This document shows positions 16,877 through 25,790 of a stretch of 64,000 bases of DNA, piece by piece (position 1 is the first letter of the stretch; each line of letters begins with the position of its first letter). The stretch covers positions 1 through 64,000 of the forward strand of contig NZ_LQXS01000002.1 in NCBI RefSeq assembly GCF_001586775.1, in the 5' to 3' direction. The notes below the pieces were generated by a model, which searched no databases, was not told the origin of the DNA, and worked only from the letters and a program-made list of their open reading frames with translations. The stretch comes from Sphingobacterium populi (lineage in GTDB: Bacteria > Bacteroidota > Bacteroidia > Sphingobacteriales > Sphingobacteriaceae). A program made the translations under genes and the position numbers.

Positions 16877-18280
16877 ATGTCATATACATTTAAAACGAAC
16901 TACAAGAAGATCTTGGCAGATACCACTACGCCGGTAAGTATCTATCTGCGCCTGCGCGACGTGTTTCCCAATAGCTTATTACTGGAAAGTTCGGAATATC
17001 AGAGCCGCGATAATAATATCAGTTATATCTGTTGTCAGCCCATCGCTGGTATTGTATTGAATCAAGAAGGGTTACATATTTCGTACCCGAATAGGCCGAA
17101 GCAAAGTAAACCAATAAAAGGGATCAATCTTAAGGAGGAAGTTTCTGCCTTCCGAGATTCCTTCCATTCAGAAGCCGTGCCGGAGATTAATCTCATATCT
17201 AATGGCTTGTTTGGTTATTTCTCGTTTGATGCGGTCGAGCATTATGAAGATATTCAGCTCACTACGCCAAAAGATCCTAAACGCGACATACCACCGATGC
17301 AATACCATGTATACAAATATGTCATCGCGATCGATCATTTCCGAAATCAATTATTTCTTTTTGAAAACCTGTTGGAGAATGAAACTTCTGATCTAGACCG
17401 GTTGGAATACATTATTCAAAATCGAAATTTCCCAGAATACGCTTTCAAGAAACAAGAAAACGAAGGTTCGAATATGACTGATGAAGAGTTTCGCGAATTG
17501 GTGCGTAAGATGAAAACGCATATCCAGCGCGGTGATGTCTTCCAGATTGTACCTTCGCGTGCATTTTCGGTTGGCTTCACGGGAGACGAGTTTAATGTTT
17601 ATCGCGCGTTGCGCTCGGTCAATCCATCACCATATTTATTCTATTTTGATTATGGCGATTTCCGAATTTTTGGATCTTCGCCGGAGGCACAATTGACCAT
17701 TCGTAAAGACGAAGCCACCATTTATCCGATCGCAGGAACTTTCAAACGTACGGGCGATATGGAGCGTGATGAGCAGATCGCCGAGCAGCTCAAGCATGAT
17801 CCCAAAGAATCTGCCGAGCACGTGATGTTGGTAGATTTGGCGCGAAACGATCTGAGCAGACATTGTACCAATGTACAGGTGAAATCTTACAAAGAAGCAC
17901 AATATTATTCCCACATTATCCATTTGGTTTCCAAAGTGACAGGTAAGCTGCATGCAGGCTCCAATCCATTTGATGTGGTGGGCGATACCTTTCCGGCAGG
18001 TACATTATCTGGCGCACCAAAGCATATGGCTTTGACATTGATTGATCGTTACGAAGGTTTGCAGCGATCGTTTTATTCTGGGGCCATCGGTTTTATGGGT
18101 TTCAATGGAGATTTCAATCACGCGATCATGATTCGCTCGTTTCTGAGTAAAGGTAATGTATTGCATTACCAAGCTGGCGCCGGGATTGTATTGGATTCGG
18201 ATCCAGAGAGTGAATTACAAGAAGTAAATAACAAAATTGCGGCCTTGCGTCGCGCATTAGATTTAGCACAAACGCTATGA
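16877..18280 (+). CDS. trpE: Anthranilate synthase component I
   Basis: This 467-aa chorismate-binding enzyme converts chorismate to anthranilate using ammonia from TrpG, the first committed step to tryptophan. The N-terminal regulatory part carries LLESSE (about 35-40), the motif associated with tryptophan feedback binding. The catalytic part shows RGDVFQIVPSR, NPSPYLFYFDYGDFRIFGSSPE, PIAGTFKRTGD, HVMLVDLARND, FPAGTLSGAPK and AGAGIVLDSDPE. Length is normal for a stand-alone TrpE. It is controlled by the leader/attenuator immediately upstream. Its stop overlaps the start of the next small ORF by 4 nt. Confidence 0.97.
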   Translation: MSYTFKTNYKKILADTTTPVSIYLRLRDVFPNSLLLESSEYQSRDNNISYICCQPIAGIVLNQEGLHISYPNRPKQSKPIKGINLKEEVSAFRDSFHSEAVPEINLISNGLFGYFSFDAVEHYEDIQLTTPKDPKRDIPPMQYHVYKYVIAIDHFRNQLFLFENLLENETSDLDRLEYIIQNRNFPEYAFKKQENEGSNMTDEEFRELVRKMKTHIQRGDVFQIVPSRAFSVGFTGDEFNVYRALRSVNPSPYLFYFDYGDFRIFGSSPEAQLTIRKDEATIYPIAGTFKRTGDMERDEQIAEQLKHDPKESAEHVMLVDLARNDLSRHCTNVQVKSYKEAQYYSHIIHLVSKVTGKLHAGSNPFDVVGDTFPAGTLSGAPKHMALTLIDRYEGLQRSFYSGAIGFMGFNGDFNHAIMIRSFLSKGNVLHYQAGAGIVLDSDPESELQEVNNKIAALRRALDLAQTL

Positions 18281-18465
18281 TGATAAGACCACTAGAATAC
18301 TGCGAACACCAAAAGCATGTGGCAGATTCACTGCAAACCATTGAGCACAGAATAGCCGAATTACTCGAGTTAAAAAATGCTTACATCGCCAAAGCAGCCA
18401 CTTTGGCAGAAGAGATACCAAACAATATACACACTTTAGAAACCAAGTTGCCGCATGCACAATAA
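18277..18465 (+). CDS. Small coupled ORF between trpE and trpG (unknown function)
   Basis: This 62-aa ORF starts at an ATGA overlap with the trpE stop and itself overlaps the start of trpG by 11 nt. The tight coupling on both sides argues that it is a real, translated gene rather than a spacer. A second Met directly follows the first. The sequence is acidic-to-neutral and mostly helical, with a heptad-like middle (LQTIEHRIAELLELKNAYIAKAATLAEEI) suggesting a short amphipathic helix or coiled coil. It has no signal peptide or membrane segment. I do not recognise a family. It might be a small factor bridging or stabilising the TrpE-TrpG complex, but that is only inferred from position. Confidence 0.72.
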   Translation: MMIRPLEYCEHQKHVADSLQTIEHRIAELLELKNAYIAKAATLAEEIPNNIHTLETKLPHAQ

Positions 18466-19027
18466 CAAAATATTAGTCATCGATAATTACGATTCGTTTA
18501 CCTACAACTTGGTGCATCTGCTGCAAGAGCTTGGTCGGGATTACGACGTGGTGCGCAATGATAAATTTGCCTTGGAAGATGTAGAAGCGTATCATAGTTT
18601 GCTATTATCTCCCGGACCGGGAATTCCGAGCGAAGCCGGATTACTGATGGATGTAATTCGTCGCTATGGCGCGAGCAAACAAATTCTAGGAATTTGCTTA
18701 GGTCAGCAAGCGATTGCCGAAGTATATGGCGGTACTTTATTCAATATGAAGAAACCTTTGCATGGCGTCGCTACTGGTATTCAGGTGTTGGATTCGGGAG
18801 AACGTTTGTTTCGAGATTTTCCACAAGATTCGCAGATTGGTCGTTACCATTCGTGGGCGGTGGATCGCGACACTTTGCCCGATTGCCTGAAAGTCACCGC
18901 GGTAGACAACGATGGAATCATTATGGCATTATCTCATAAAGAATACGATGTGCGCGGTATGCAATTTCATCCCGAATCGATCTTGACAGATAATGGCCGC
19001 CAATTAATTGCCAACTGGCTTTCCTAA
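18455..19027 (+). CDS. trpG: Anthranilate synthase component II (glutamine amidotransferase)
   Basis: This 190-aa class-I amidotransferase supplies ammonia to TrpE, and in some bacteria also to PabB for folate. N-terminal ILVIDNYDSFTYNLV and SPGPGIPSEAG are diagnostic. Nucleophile Cys81 lies in GICLGQQAIAEVYGG, and His172/Glu174 in QFHPESILT complete the triad. It overlaps the 62-aa ORF by 11 nt, so translation is probably coupled along trpE-orf-trpG. A dual TrpG/PabA role cannot be excluded. Confidence 0.95.
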   Translation: MHNNKILVIDNYDSFTYNLVHLLQELGRDYDVVRNDKFALEDVEAYHSLLLSPGPGIPSEAGLLMDVIRRYGASKQILGICLGQQAIAEVYGGTLFNMKKPLHGVATGIQVLDSGERLFRDFPQDSQIGRYHSWAVDRDTLPDCLKVTAVDNDGIIMALSHKEYDVRGMQFHPESILTDNGRQLIANWLS

Positions 19028-19063
19028 ATACAACGCTTTAGGAATTAATTTAGAAATTATAGT

Positions 19064-19852
19064 ATGACCATATTAGATACAATTATAGATCGGAAACGGG
19101 AAGAAGTTGCGGTAGCAAAATCAAAAGTAAGCGCTGCGGAGCTGGAAGCTTATCCGCTGTTTGGCAGAACGTGCTATCGCTTGCGCGATTTTATTGCCGA
19201 TGGCCGACATACCGGCATTATTGCCGAATACAAACGTGCATCGCCTTCCAAAGGCGTGATTAACGGAAATGTCACTGTACAAGAAGTGGTACAGGGATAC
19301 CAGAATGCGGGCGTTTCTGCCGTTTCTGTGCTCACCGACGCGGATTTCTTTCAGGGAAGTTTAGCCGATTTGACGGCTGCACGTGAAGTGTTGCAAATTC
19401 CGTTGTTGCGCAAAGAGTTCATCATCGATCCGTATCAGATTACCGAAGCGAAGGCTTACGGAGCAGATATTATTTTGTTGATTGCTGCTTGCTTGAACGC
19501 CGACGAGATCAAATCTTTGTCCGAATATGCGCAATCGCTTGGCTTAAGTGTGCTATTAGAAGTGCACAATGCCGAAGAATTGAGCCGTAGTTTGTTTGAT
19601 ACGATTGATGCCATTGGCGTGAACAACAGAAATCTGAAAGATTTCAGCGTTTCACTAGATCATTCTTACGAGTTGGTCGCACAGATTCCTGACAGCTACA
19701 TCAAAGTATCAGAAAGTGGGATCTCAGATCCTGAGACGATTCGTGAACTACAGAAAGTAGGCTATAGCGGATTTCTAATTGGCGAAAACTTTATGCGGAC
19801 GGATGATCCGGCAAAGTCTATCAAGGAGTTTGTAGCGGCCGTGCAAGGATAA
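19064..19852 (+). CDS. trpC: Indole-3-glycerol-phosphate synthase
   Basis: This 262-aa TIM-barrel enzyme closes the indole ring from carboxyphenylamino-deoxyribulose phosphate. Visible motifs are IIAEYKRASPSKG, SVLTDADFFQG, LLRKEFIIDPYQI, ADIILLIAACL, GVNNRNLKDF and SESGI. It begins 36 nt after trpG. In most Bacteroidota trp operons trpD lies between trpG and trpC, but here it is missing, and the next gene downstream is eno rather than trpF/B/A. The pathway must be completed elsewhere or be incomplete. No terminator is evident after it. Confidence 0.96.
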   Translation: MTILDTIIDRKREEVAVAKSKVSAAELEAYPLFGRTCYRLRDFIADGRHTGIIAEYKRASPSKGVINGNVTVQEVVQGYQNAGVSAVSVLTDADFFQGSLADLTAAREVLQIPLLRKEFIIDPYQITEAKAYGADIILLIAACLNADEIKSLSEYAQSLGLSVLLEVHNAEELSRSLFDTIDAIGVNNRNLKDFSVSLDHSYELVAQIPDSYIKVSESGISDPETIRELQKVGYSGFLIGENFMRTDDPAKSIKEFVAAVQG

Positions 19853-19894
19853 AGATACAAGCCTCATTTTTATGTTGTTATCTTTTTGTTAATG

Positions 19895-19925
19895 CTTGCA
19901 GCACTATGGATAATTCCTATCTTTG
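19895..19925 (+). promoter_or_regulatory. Promoter of eno
   Basis: CTTG (19895-19898), a 19-nt spacer and TATCTTTG (19918-19925) give a perfect -7 and a one-mismatch -33. The predicted 5' leader is close to 80 nt and holds small inverted repeats such as TAGTGT/ACACTA. Confidence 0.65.
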
Positions 19926-19993
19926 AAAACTAAGGCAAAGTTTTGTATCTTAGTGTTTTTGATACACTATGTGTGAAAGATATTTTTAGATAA

Positions 19994-21307
<1,314 letters not shown>

Positions 21308-21330
21308 TCCGTTTTAGGATTGTTTTCTAA

Positions 21331-21371
21331 AAGGCTATCAGCGTACGGAAGTACTTTGATAGCCTTTTTTT
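21331..21371 (+). terminator. Rho-independent terminator of eno
   Basis: Outer stem AAGGCTATCA / TGATAGCCTT, with an inner GTAC-GGAA-GTAC hairpin, is followed by a T run. Confidence 0.93.
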
Positions 21372-21480
21372 ATCGAACCAAAAAATTAGTGTAGATTTTA
21401 GCGCATCGTGCTAGGTGAGCAGTTAAACACGGATTATTATTTATTTTTTGTTTAATGCATTCATATTAATGCGATAATAA

Positions 21481-21488
21481 TATCTTTG
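21481..21488 (+). promoter_or_regulatory. -7 element abutting the ftsB-like gene
   Basis: TATCTTTG, a perfect -7 box, ends only 5 nt before the ATG at 21494, so transcription should begin at or next to the start codon (leaderless mRNA). No TTTG was found at the -33 distance. Confidence 0.5.
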
Positions 21489-21493
21489 TGTCT

Positions 21494-21790
21494 ATGGAGC
21501 GCTTCGTCAGTGTAGTTCGAAATAAGTATTTAATTGCCGTTGCGGTTTTTATCGCTTGGATGGCTTTCTTTGATCGGTATGACCTAGCTACGCAATACAA
21601 CTATCAGCAAGAGCGAAGAAAGCTAGAAGCCGAAAAAGAGTATTACACCAACGAAATCTCTACCATATCTACAGCGATTAAAGATGTCAAATCCAATCCA
21701 GACATTATCCAGAAGATCGCCCGCGAAAAATTCAAAATGAAACGAACCAATGAAGATGTGTATATTGTCGAGGAAACGACAGTAGACTAA
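21494..21790 (+). CDS. FtsB/DivIC-type septum-formation protein
   Basis: This 98-aa bitopic protein (ATG at 21494; an in-frame GTG two codons earlier is unlikely) has a short cytoplasmic N-terminus, one membrane helix (about residues 11-26, YLIAVAVFIAWMAFFD), then a coiled coil (QQERRKLEAEKEYYTNEISTIS..) and a small C-terminal domain with the family motif ARE-KFKMKRTNEDVYIVEE. FtsB/DivIC proteins bridge FtsL and FtsQ in the divisome. It is the first gene of a tight trio: the next ORF starts 2 nt after its stop. Confidence 0.88.
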   Translation: MERFVSVVRNKYLIAVAVFIAWMAFFDRYDLATQYNYQQERRKLEAEKEYYTNEISTISTAIKDVKSNPDIIQKIAREKFKMKRTNEDVYIVEETTVD

Positions 21791-21792
21791 CC

Positions 21793-22092
21793 ATGCGCAT
21801 TTATTGGCATTTTTATAAAACGATTCTCTTTATCAATATTTTTCTCAGTATAGCATTAGTCTTATTGTTGGGCAACATCTCGTTTTACGCCAGTATGTTT
21901 GCTACAGTTGGCTACCTCGTGAGTGTCGGTATTGTCCGATTTTTTGAAAACAATACCATGTATCTGTACTACAATTTAGGTTACAGTCGTTTTCGCTTAC
22001 AACTAGTAGCCTTTCTGCTAAATTTGAGCGTTGCCATCATCATTTACTTTTTAGTTCATTACTTGTTCGACGAACAAACTTTTATGTATTAG
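21793..22092 (+). CDS. Small three-helix membrane protein, probable partner of the adjacent ABC ATPase
   Basis: This 99-aa protein has three strongly hydrophobic segments at about residues 8-25, 28-46 and 72-91 and little else. I do not recognise a family. It starts 2 nt after the ftsB-like gene and ends 1 nt before an ABC ATPase gene, so the two are almost certainly co-translated and may form a minimal membrane complex. A usual ABC permease has five or six helices per subunit, so this would be an unusually small permease or an accessory subunit. Function unknown. Confidence 0.75.
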   Translation: MRIYWHFYKTILFINIFLSIALVLLLGNISFYASMFATVGYLVSVGIVRFFENNTMYLYYNLGYSRFRLQLVAFLLNLSVAIIIYFLVHYLFDEQTFMY

Positions 22093-22093
22093 A

Positions 22094-22792
22094 ATGAACG
22101 GATCGATACTAAAAGAATTATATATAGATTCTGTAGCGTTTTGTTACGATGCTCGAAAGCCATTACTTACAGGAGGATTTTTACATTGTAAAGTAGGAGA
22201 GATTGTCGCGCTGATAGGTCGTAACGGATGCGGGAAATCTACTTTAATGAAAATCTTGTTCGGCGCATTAAAGGCAAAACATAGTTACATTAGACTTAAT
22301 GGTAAGCGCATCGAAAAGCCCTTCTTATCAAAAGAAGTTTGCTATCTGCCGCAAGATCGCTTTCTGCCCACCGCTATGCGCGTTCGAGAAGCCGTGCGCC
22401 TCATGATACCTGAAGAAGAAAAAAGAGTACGTGTTCTACATCACGCAATTATTGAACGAGTAAAAGATAATTTAGTGGTAGACTTATCTGGCGGCGAATG
22501 TCGATTTTTAGAAATTGTGCTGCTATTGCATCAACCTGCAACTTTTATTTTGTTGGACGAACCTTTTTCCGGACTATCACCCATCATTAAGGATGAAGTT
22601 GCTGCTCAGATCTCGAGCTTTCGAGTACATAAAGGCATTGTGGTATCAGATCATGACTATCACTCTACATTGAGTCTTTGTACCAAGATGGTGTTACTGC
22701 AAAATGGTACCTGCCGAACTATAAATGATAAAAAAGAATTAGAGATGTTTTACTTACCAGAAGGCACTTTTTCCGGTCATAATCAGGAATAA
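22094..22792 (+). CDS. ABC-type ATP-binding protein
   Basis: This 232-aa protein is a single nucleotide-binding domain. Walker A is GRNGCGKS at 42-49, the Q-loop is YLPQDR, the signature is LSGGE, Walker B is FILLDEPFSG and the H-loop His lies in VVSDHDYH. All catalytic elements are present. It belongs to the small stand-alone ATPases that work with separate membrane subunits; the only candidate here is the 99-aa protein immediately upstream. The substrate is unknown, and export is more likely than import because no binding protein is nearby. Confidence 0.88.
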   Translation: MNGSILKELYIDSVAFCYDARKPLLTGGFLHCKVGEIVALIGRNGCGKSTLMKILFGALKAKHSYIRLNGKRIEKPFLSKEVCYLPQDRFLPTAMRVREAVRLMIPEEEKRVRVLHHAIIERVKDNLVVDLSGGECRFLEIVLLLHQPATFILLDEPFSGLSPIIKDEVAAQISSFRVHKGIVVSDHDYHSTLSLCTKMVLLQNGTCRTINDKKELEMFYLPEGTFSGHNQE

Positions 22793-22849
22793 TAAGCTGT
22801 GCTGTTGCGAAGCCTCAAATATAGATTTCAACGTATTAGATAGAAAGTC

Positions 22850-22879
22850 AAAAAAAAACGCTCAAACATCGTTTGAGCG
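22850..22879 (-). terminator. Terminator of the minus-strand membrane protein gene
   Basis: On the minus strand CGCTCAAAC / GTTTGAGCG (9-bp stem, 3-nt loop) is followed by nine T. It lies 25 nt past the stop of the gene at 22905. Confidence 0.92.
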
Positions 22880-22904
22880 CTCGACTTACTTTAAAAATCT
22901 TGTA

Positions 22905-23333
22905 TTAGCCTAATAAAGACCAAGTAGACCAAGGAATACGGGTTAAGATCAAAATCAATCCAATCACATAAAAAATCAATACCGTTTTATTAGCGGCTTG
23001 CGCATCGGTTAGTTTCTTTGCTTTAATATATCCTACAGAGATTAATACAATTGCCAAAAGCATTACCAATGGATGCTCCAAAAAATACAAGCGCGAAAGA
23101 CTATTTTTCATATTAGCACCCGATACGCTCTCCAATCCCAACGGAGAAACGAAATAAATAATCAATCCAGCCAACAACTGAAGGTGAGCACTAATAAAAC
23201 CAATCAGTGCAATTTTGCGGTTATATGGTTTTTTGCCTAAATAGTTAGCCAAAGTAATTACAATAGAAATCACCAAAGCGATGAGCAGTACTACAGCCAG
23301 TGTAGAGTGTAAATGTTTCATTCCAGTTATCAT
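22905..23333 (-). CDS. Four-helix membrane protein (cytochrome-b-like annotation family)
   Basis: This 142-aa protein (or 138 aa from the second Met at 23321, which precedes the hydrophobic start KHLHSTLAVVLLI) has four membrane helices at about 10-30, 42-64, 89-106 and 119-137. Conserved-looking His residues lie at helix starts (HLHST, SAHLQLLAGLIIY, LEHPLVMLL), which could in principle ligate heme. Similar Bacteroidota proteins are often labelled cytochrome B, but biochemical support is unknown to me. It is monocistronic, with a TATATTTG promoter box at 23368-23375 and its own terminator. Confidence 0.72.
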   Translation of the reverse strand: MITGMKHLHSTLAVVLLIALVISIVITLANYLGKKPYNRKIALIGFISAHLQLLAGLIIYFVSPLGLESVSGANMKNSLSRLYFLEHPLVMLLAIVLISVGYIKAKKLTDAQAANKTVLIFYVIGLILILTRIPWSTWSLLG

Positions 23334-23367
23334 AAAAATATTAGTACTTCAATAGATTATCTCGGCT

Positions 23368-23375
23368 CAAATATA
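23368..23375 (-). promoter_or_regulatory. -7 element of the four-helix membrane protein gene
   Basis: TATATTTG on the minus strand is a perfect TAnnTTTG match 34 nt before the first ATG (23333). It overlaps the 3' end spacer of the upstream M28 gene. Confidence 0.45.
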
Positions 23376-25031
23376 CTACTTTGATAGCCGTTTGTCGCCT
23401 AATTCTTTGAATTCCGATTTGCTTTTAAAATTCGGAAATGCGGTATCCATGCTCAGGCTATAGCCAATGTCAAAAAACAGACGAATATCGGCCAAGATAC
23501 CAGTGAGATCCCAATGCTCGTTGATCTCATCGTGCACCGTGTGATACGTGCCCGCCAACGCTTCTTTTCTCTTGTTCAGTGCAACGGTATCTGTTTCTAG
23601 ATAATCGCCGCCGCTCCCCATAAATAAGCCCGGTACGCCTTGTTTCACAAAGTTGAAGTGATCGGAGCGGTAGAATCCGCCCGATGACGGATTTCCAGAA
23701 TCGACTATTACGCGATCGAATTTTGCAGCCGAACGCGCTACAACATCTTCTAATTCCGTCTGTCCACGACCTACGATAGACACGCCTTTGGTCGCACCAA
23801 CGGCGTTGAAGGCATCCATGTTTAAGTTGCCGACGGTTTTATCTAATGGAAAAATTGGGTGCTCCGTGTAATATTGCGAACCGAGCAAACCTTCTTCTTC
23901 GGCAGTCACCGCCATAAATACGATGGTACGTTCTGGTTGTACTTTTGCCGCTTGGAATGCTTTTGCAATCTCAAACAATGCGGCTACGCCAGCCGCATTA
24001 TCAATAGCGCCATTGAAGATAGAATCGCCATCCGTGGCTTCGCCTACGCCTAGATGATCCCAATGCGCGGTGTAGATAATTACCTCATCTGGACGCTTCG
24101 TGCCTTTTAGTTGTGCAATCACATTGTTGGAGGTCGATTTCCGGATTTTATTTTGCAAAGTTACACCCGTTTTTACGCCCATCTCACGCGCTTTGAATCC
24201 TGGCTTTTTGGCGTCTTCCATCGCGCCAGCATCTATGGTACTAATGGCAAAGAGTTGATCGGCAATTGGTGTGGTTATCCAGCTCTGAAATTGTACATTC
24301 TGTGCATTTTCTTGGGGTACTAAACTTAGTTGTGGACCAGACCAGCCAGAGCGTACCACGTTCCAACCATAACTAGCGGCATCCGTCTCGTGAATCAGGA
24401 TCACGCCTGCAGCTCCTTGTCGCGCGGCCTCTTCGTATTTGTATGTCCAGCGACCGTAATAGGTCATGGTATCTGCTTTGAACAAATTCTTGTCGTAACG
24501 GCCGGGATCAGAAATCATCGCCACGACGGTTTTTCCTTTTACATCCACATCAGCATAATCGTTCCAGTCAAATTCTGGTGCTACAATCCCAAAACCTACA
24601 AATACCAATTCCGAATCACTGACCTGAATCTGCTCATTCAATTGCGGTGAGCCAATCACAAAATCATCCAGATAGCGCGCATTTACTTGCCCTTTTGCAC
24701 CACTAAAGGTCCAGGTGTTGTTTGTTGGTTTGGCGTCAATCTGCACCATCGGCACTTCTTGAAAGTAAGAATCACCATTTCCCGGTGCTAATCCCAAATC
24801 TTTGAATTGTTTTTCTATATACTGTACCGCCAATGTATCACCTTTGGTGAATGGTTTTCTTCCCAGAAAATCATCGGAAGAAAGTTCGGTGACATAGTTG
24901 CGATAAGTAGTTTCGGAAATGGCTGCCAGTGCAGCTGAATCCAATGTAGAGGCATCATATTGTTCACTTTGTGAATGGCAGGAAGCCAATGCAAGTAGTG
25001 ATAATGCTAGAATAGGTAGCGTTTTATACAT
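23376..25031 (-). CDS. M28-family zinc metallopeptidase lipoprotein
   Basis: This 551-aa exported peptidase has a lipoprotein signal ending LALASC (Cys18). A PA (protease-associated) insert lies in the middle (GKTVVAMISDPG ... GAAGVILIHETDAA). The catalytic M28 domain contains TAHWDHLGVG (His and Asp zinc ligands), NGAIDNAAGVAALFEIA (bridging Asp), TAEEEGLLGSQYY (catalytic and ligand Glu) and a C-terminal FYRSDHFNF with the last ligand His. The family contains aminopeptidases acting on peptides in the periplasm. A perfect -7 box ends 4 nt before the ATG. Confidence 0.93.
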   Translation of the reverse strand: MYKTLPILALSLLALASCHSQSEQYDASTLDSAALAAISETTYRNYVTELSSDDFLGRKPFTKGDTLAVQYIEKQFKDLGLAPGNGDSYFQEVPMVQIDAKPTNNTWTFSGAKGQVNARYLDDFVIGSPQLNEQIQVSDSELVFVGFGIVAPEFDWNDYADVDVKGKTVVAMISDPGRYDKNLFKADTMTYYGRWTYKYEEAARQGAAGVILIHETDAASYGWNVVRSGWSGPQLSLVPQENAQNVQFQSWITTPIADQLFAISTIDAGAMEDAKKPGFKAREMGVKTGVTLQNKIRKSTSNNVIAQLKGTKRPDEVIIYTAHWDHLGVGEATDGDSIFNGAIDNAAGVAALFEIAKAFQAAKVQPERTIVFMAVTAEEEGLLGSQYYTEHPIFPLDKTVGNLNMDAFNAVGATKGVSIVGRGQTELEDVVARSAAKFDRVIVDSGNPSSGGFYRSDHFNFVKQGVPGLFMGSGGDYLETDTVALNKRKEALAGTYHTVHDEINEHWDLTGILADIRLFFDIGYSLSMDTAFPNFKSKSEFKELGDKRLSK

Positions 25032-25035
25032 AATT

Positions 25036-25043
25036 CAAATATA
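25036..25043 (-). promoter_or_regulatory. -7 element abutting the M28 peptidase gene
   Basis: TATATTTG on the minus strand, then AATT, then the ATG at 25031: only 4 nt separate box and start codon, predicting a leaderless mRNA. Confidence 0.55.
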
Positions 25044-25075
25044 AGAGTTCTTCGAGATATCCATTGTCGGATAGT

Positions 25076-25693
25076 TTATGCGGGCGGTACCGGAATCACT
25101 TCTGCGATAGGATGAAACAAATAGAATCGGCCCGTCGCCAATTCCACACATTCGAATCGCTTTCTTAACTTTTCCTTTTTCTGGAAAACACGCCCATTTT
25201 TCAAGGAGAATACACTGTCGATTGGCACTGATTCGACCGTGATCACTTCACTTGCACCCTGATCGTATTTTTTTAGGGTGCGATACAAATTCAAATCGGT
25301 GCAACTCGATGCCGCTGGATTGTCCATGTATTTTACGAGTGCCACCGTCACATCATGTGGCAATACCTGCAACTTGAAGAATGGAGTCATCAAGGTCTTG
25401 AAGTTGTTTTTCCATTCCAAACCGTGTGGCTTTACCCGATGTTTGTGCTGTGTCCACGTTTTTAGATGTGCAAACTCGTGCACCGTGGTGATCAGAAATG
25501 CGTAAGGATTGAGATCGTGGTTTACCGAGATCTGGTGAGTTTGCCCTTGAAATGGTGCTCGGTAATCGCCGAGTTTGGTGCTGCGCGAACGCGAAATACG
25601 AAAACGACATTCGGTATCCACAATCCATTGAGAAATAATGGGTGCTGCGGCTTCGGGCATATATCGGGCGAGTGACTTGGTAAAATCAGGCAT
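25076..25693 (-). CDS. SprT-like zinc metalloprotease-fold protein
   Basis: This 205-aa protein has the SprT/Spartan-type zincin motif HEFAH at residues 72-76 (TTVHEFAHLKTW). A further His-containing HKHRVKPHGLEWK segment matches the family's third ligand region. The C-terminal third is basic and has two Cys (residues about 140-190) that might belong to a degenerate zinc ribbon. Eukaryotic Spartan cleaves DNA-protein crosslinks, while the role of bacterial SprT proteins is poorly defined. It lies divergently next to recN, which fits DNA metabolism but proves nothing. The -7 box ends 4 nt before the ATG. Confidence 0.85.
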   Translation of the reverse strand: MPDFTKSLARYMPEAAAPIISQWIVDTECRFRISRSRSTKLGDYRAPFQGQTHQISVNHDLNPYAFLITTVHEFAHLKTWTQHKHRVKPHGLEWKNNFKTLMTPFFKLQVLPHDVTVALVKYMDNPAASSCTDLNLYRTLKKYDQGASEVITVESVPIDSVFSLKNGRVFQKKEKLRKRFECVELATGRFYLFHPIAEVIPVPPA

Positions 25694-25697
25694 TACA

Positions 25698-25705
25698 CAA
25701 AAATA
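25698..25705 (-). promoter_or_regulatory. -7 element abutting the SprT-like gene
   Basis: TATTTTTG on the minus strand, then TGTA, then the ATG at 25693. The 4-nt gap again predicts a leaderless mRNA. Confidence 0.55.
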
Positions 25706-25760
25706 CGGATTTCCGGCACATTACGCATTCGGGCAACAGTGTATCTAATAAATCCTTTTT

Positions 25761-25768
25761 ATCTTTGG
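25761..25768 (+). promoter_or_regulatory. -7 element of recN
   Basis: TATCTTTG, a perfect -7 box, ends 22 nt before the recN ATG at 25791. No clear TTTG at -33. Confidence 0.55.
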
Positions 25769-25790
25769 TTACACAATAACCGGACAACGC

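Noticed and set aside
16618..16893. 91-codon plus-strand ORF across the trpE leader
   Set aside because: It is in a different frame from the Trp-rich leader ORF, passes through the terminator hairpin and has no family resemblance; the DNA is explained by trpL and the attenuator.
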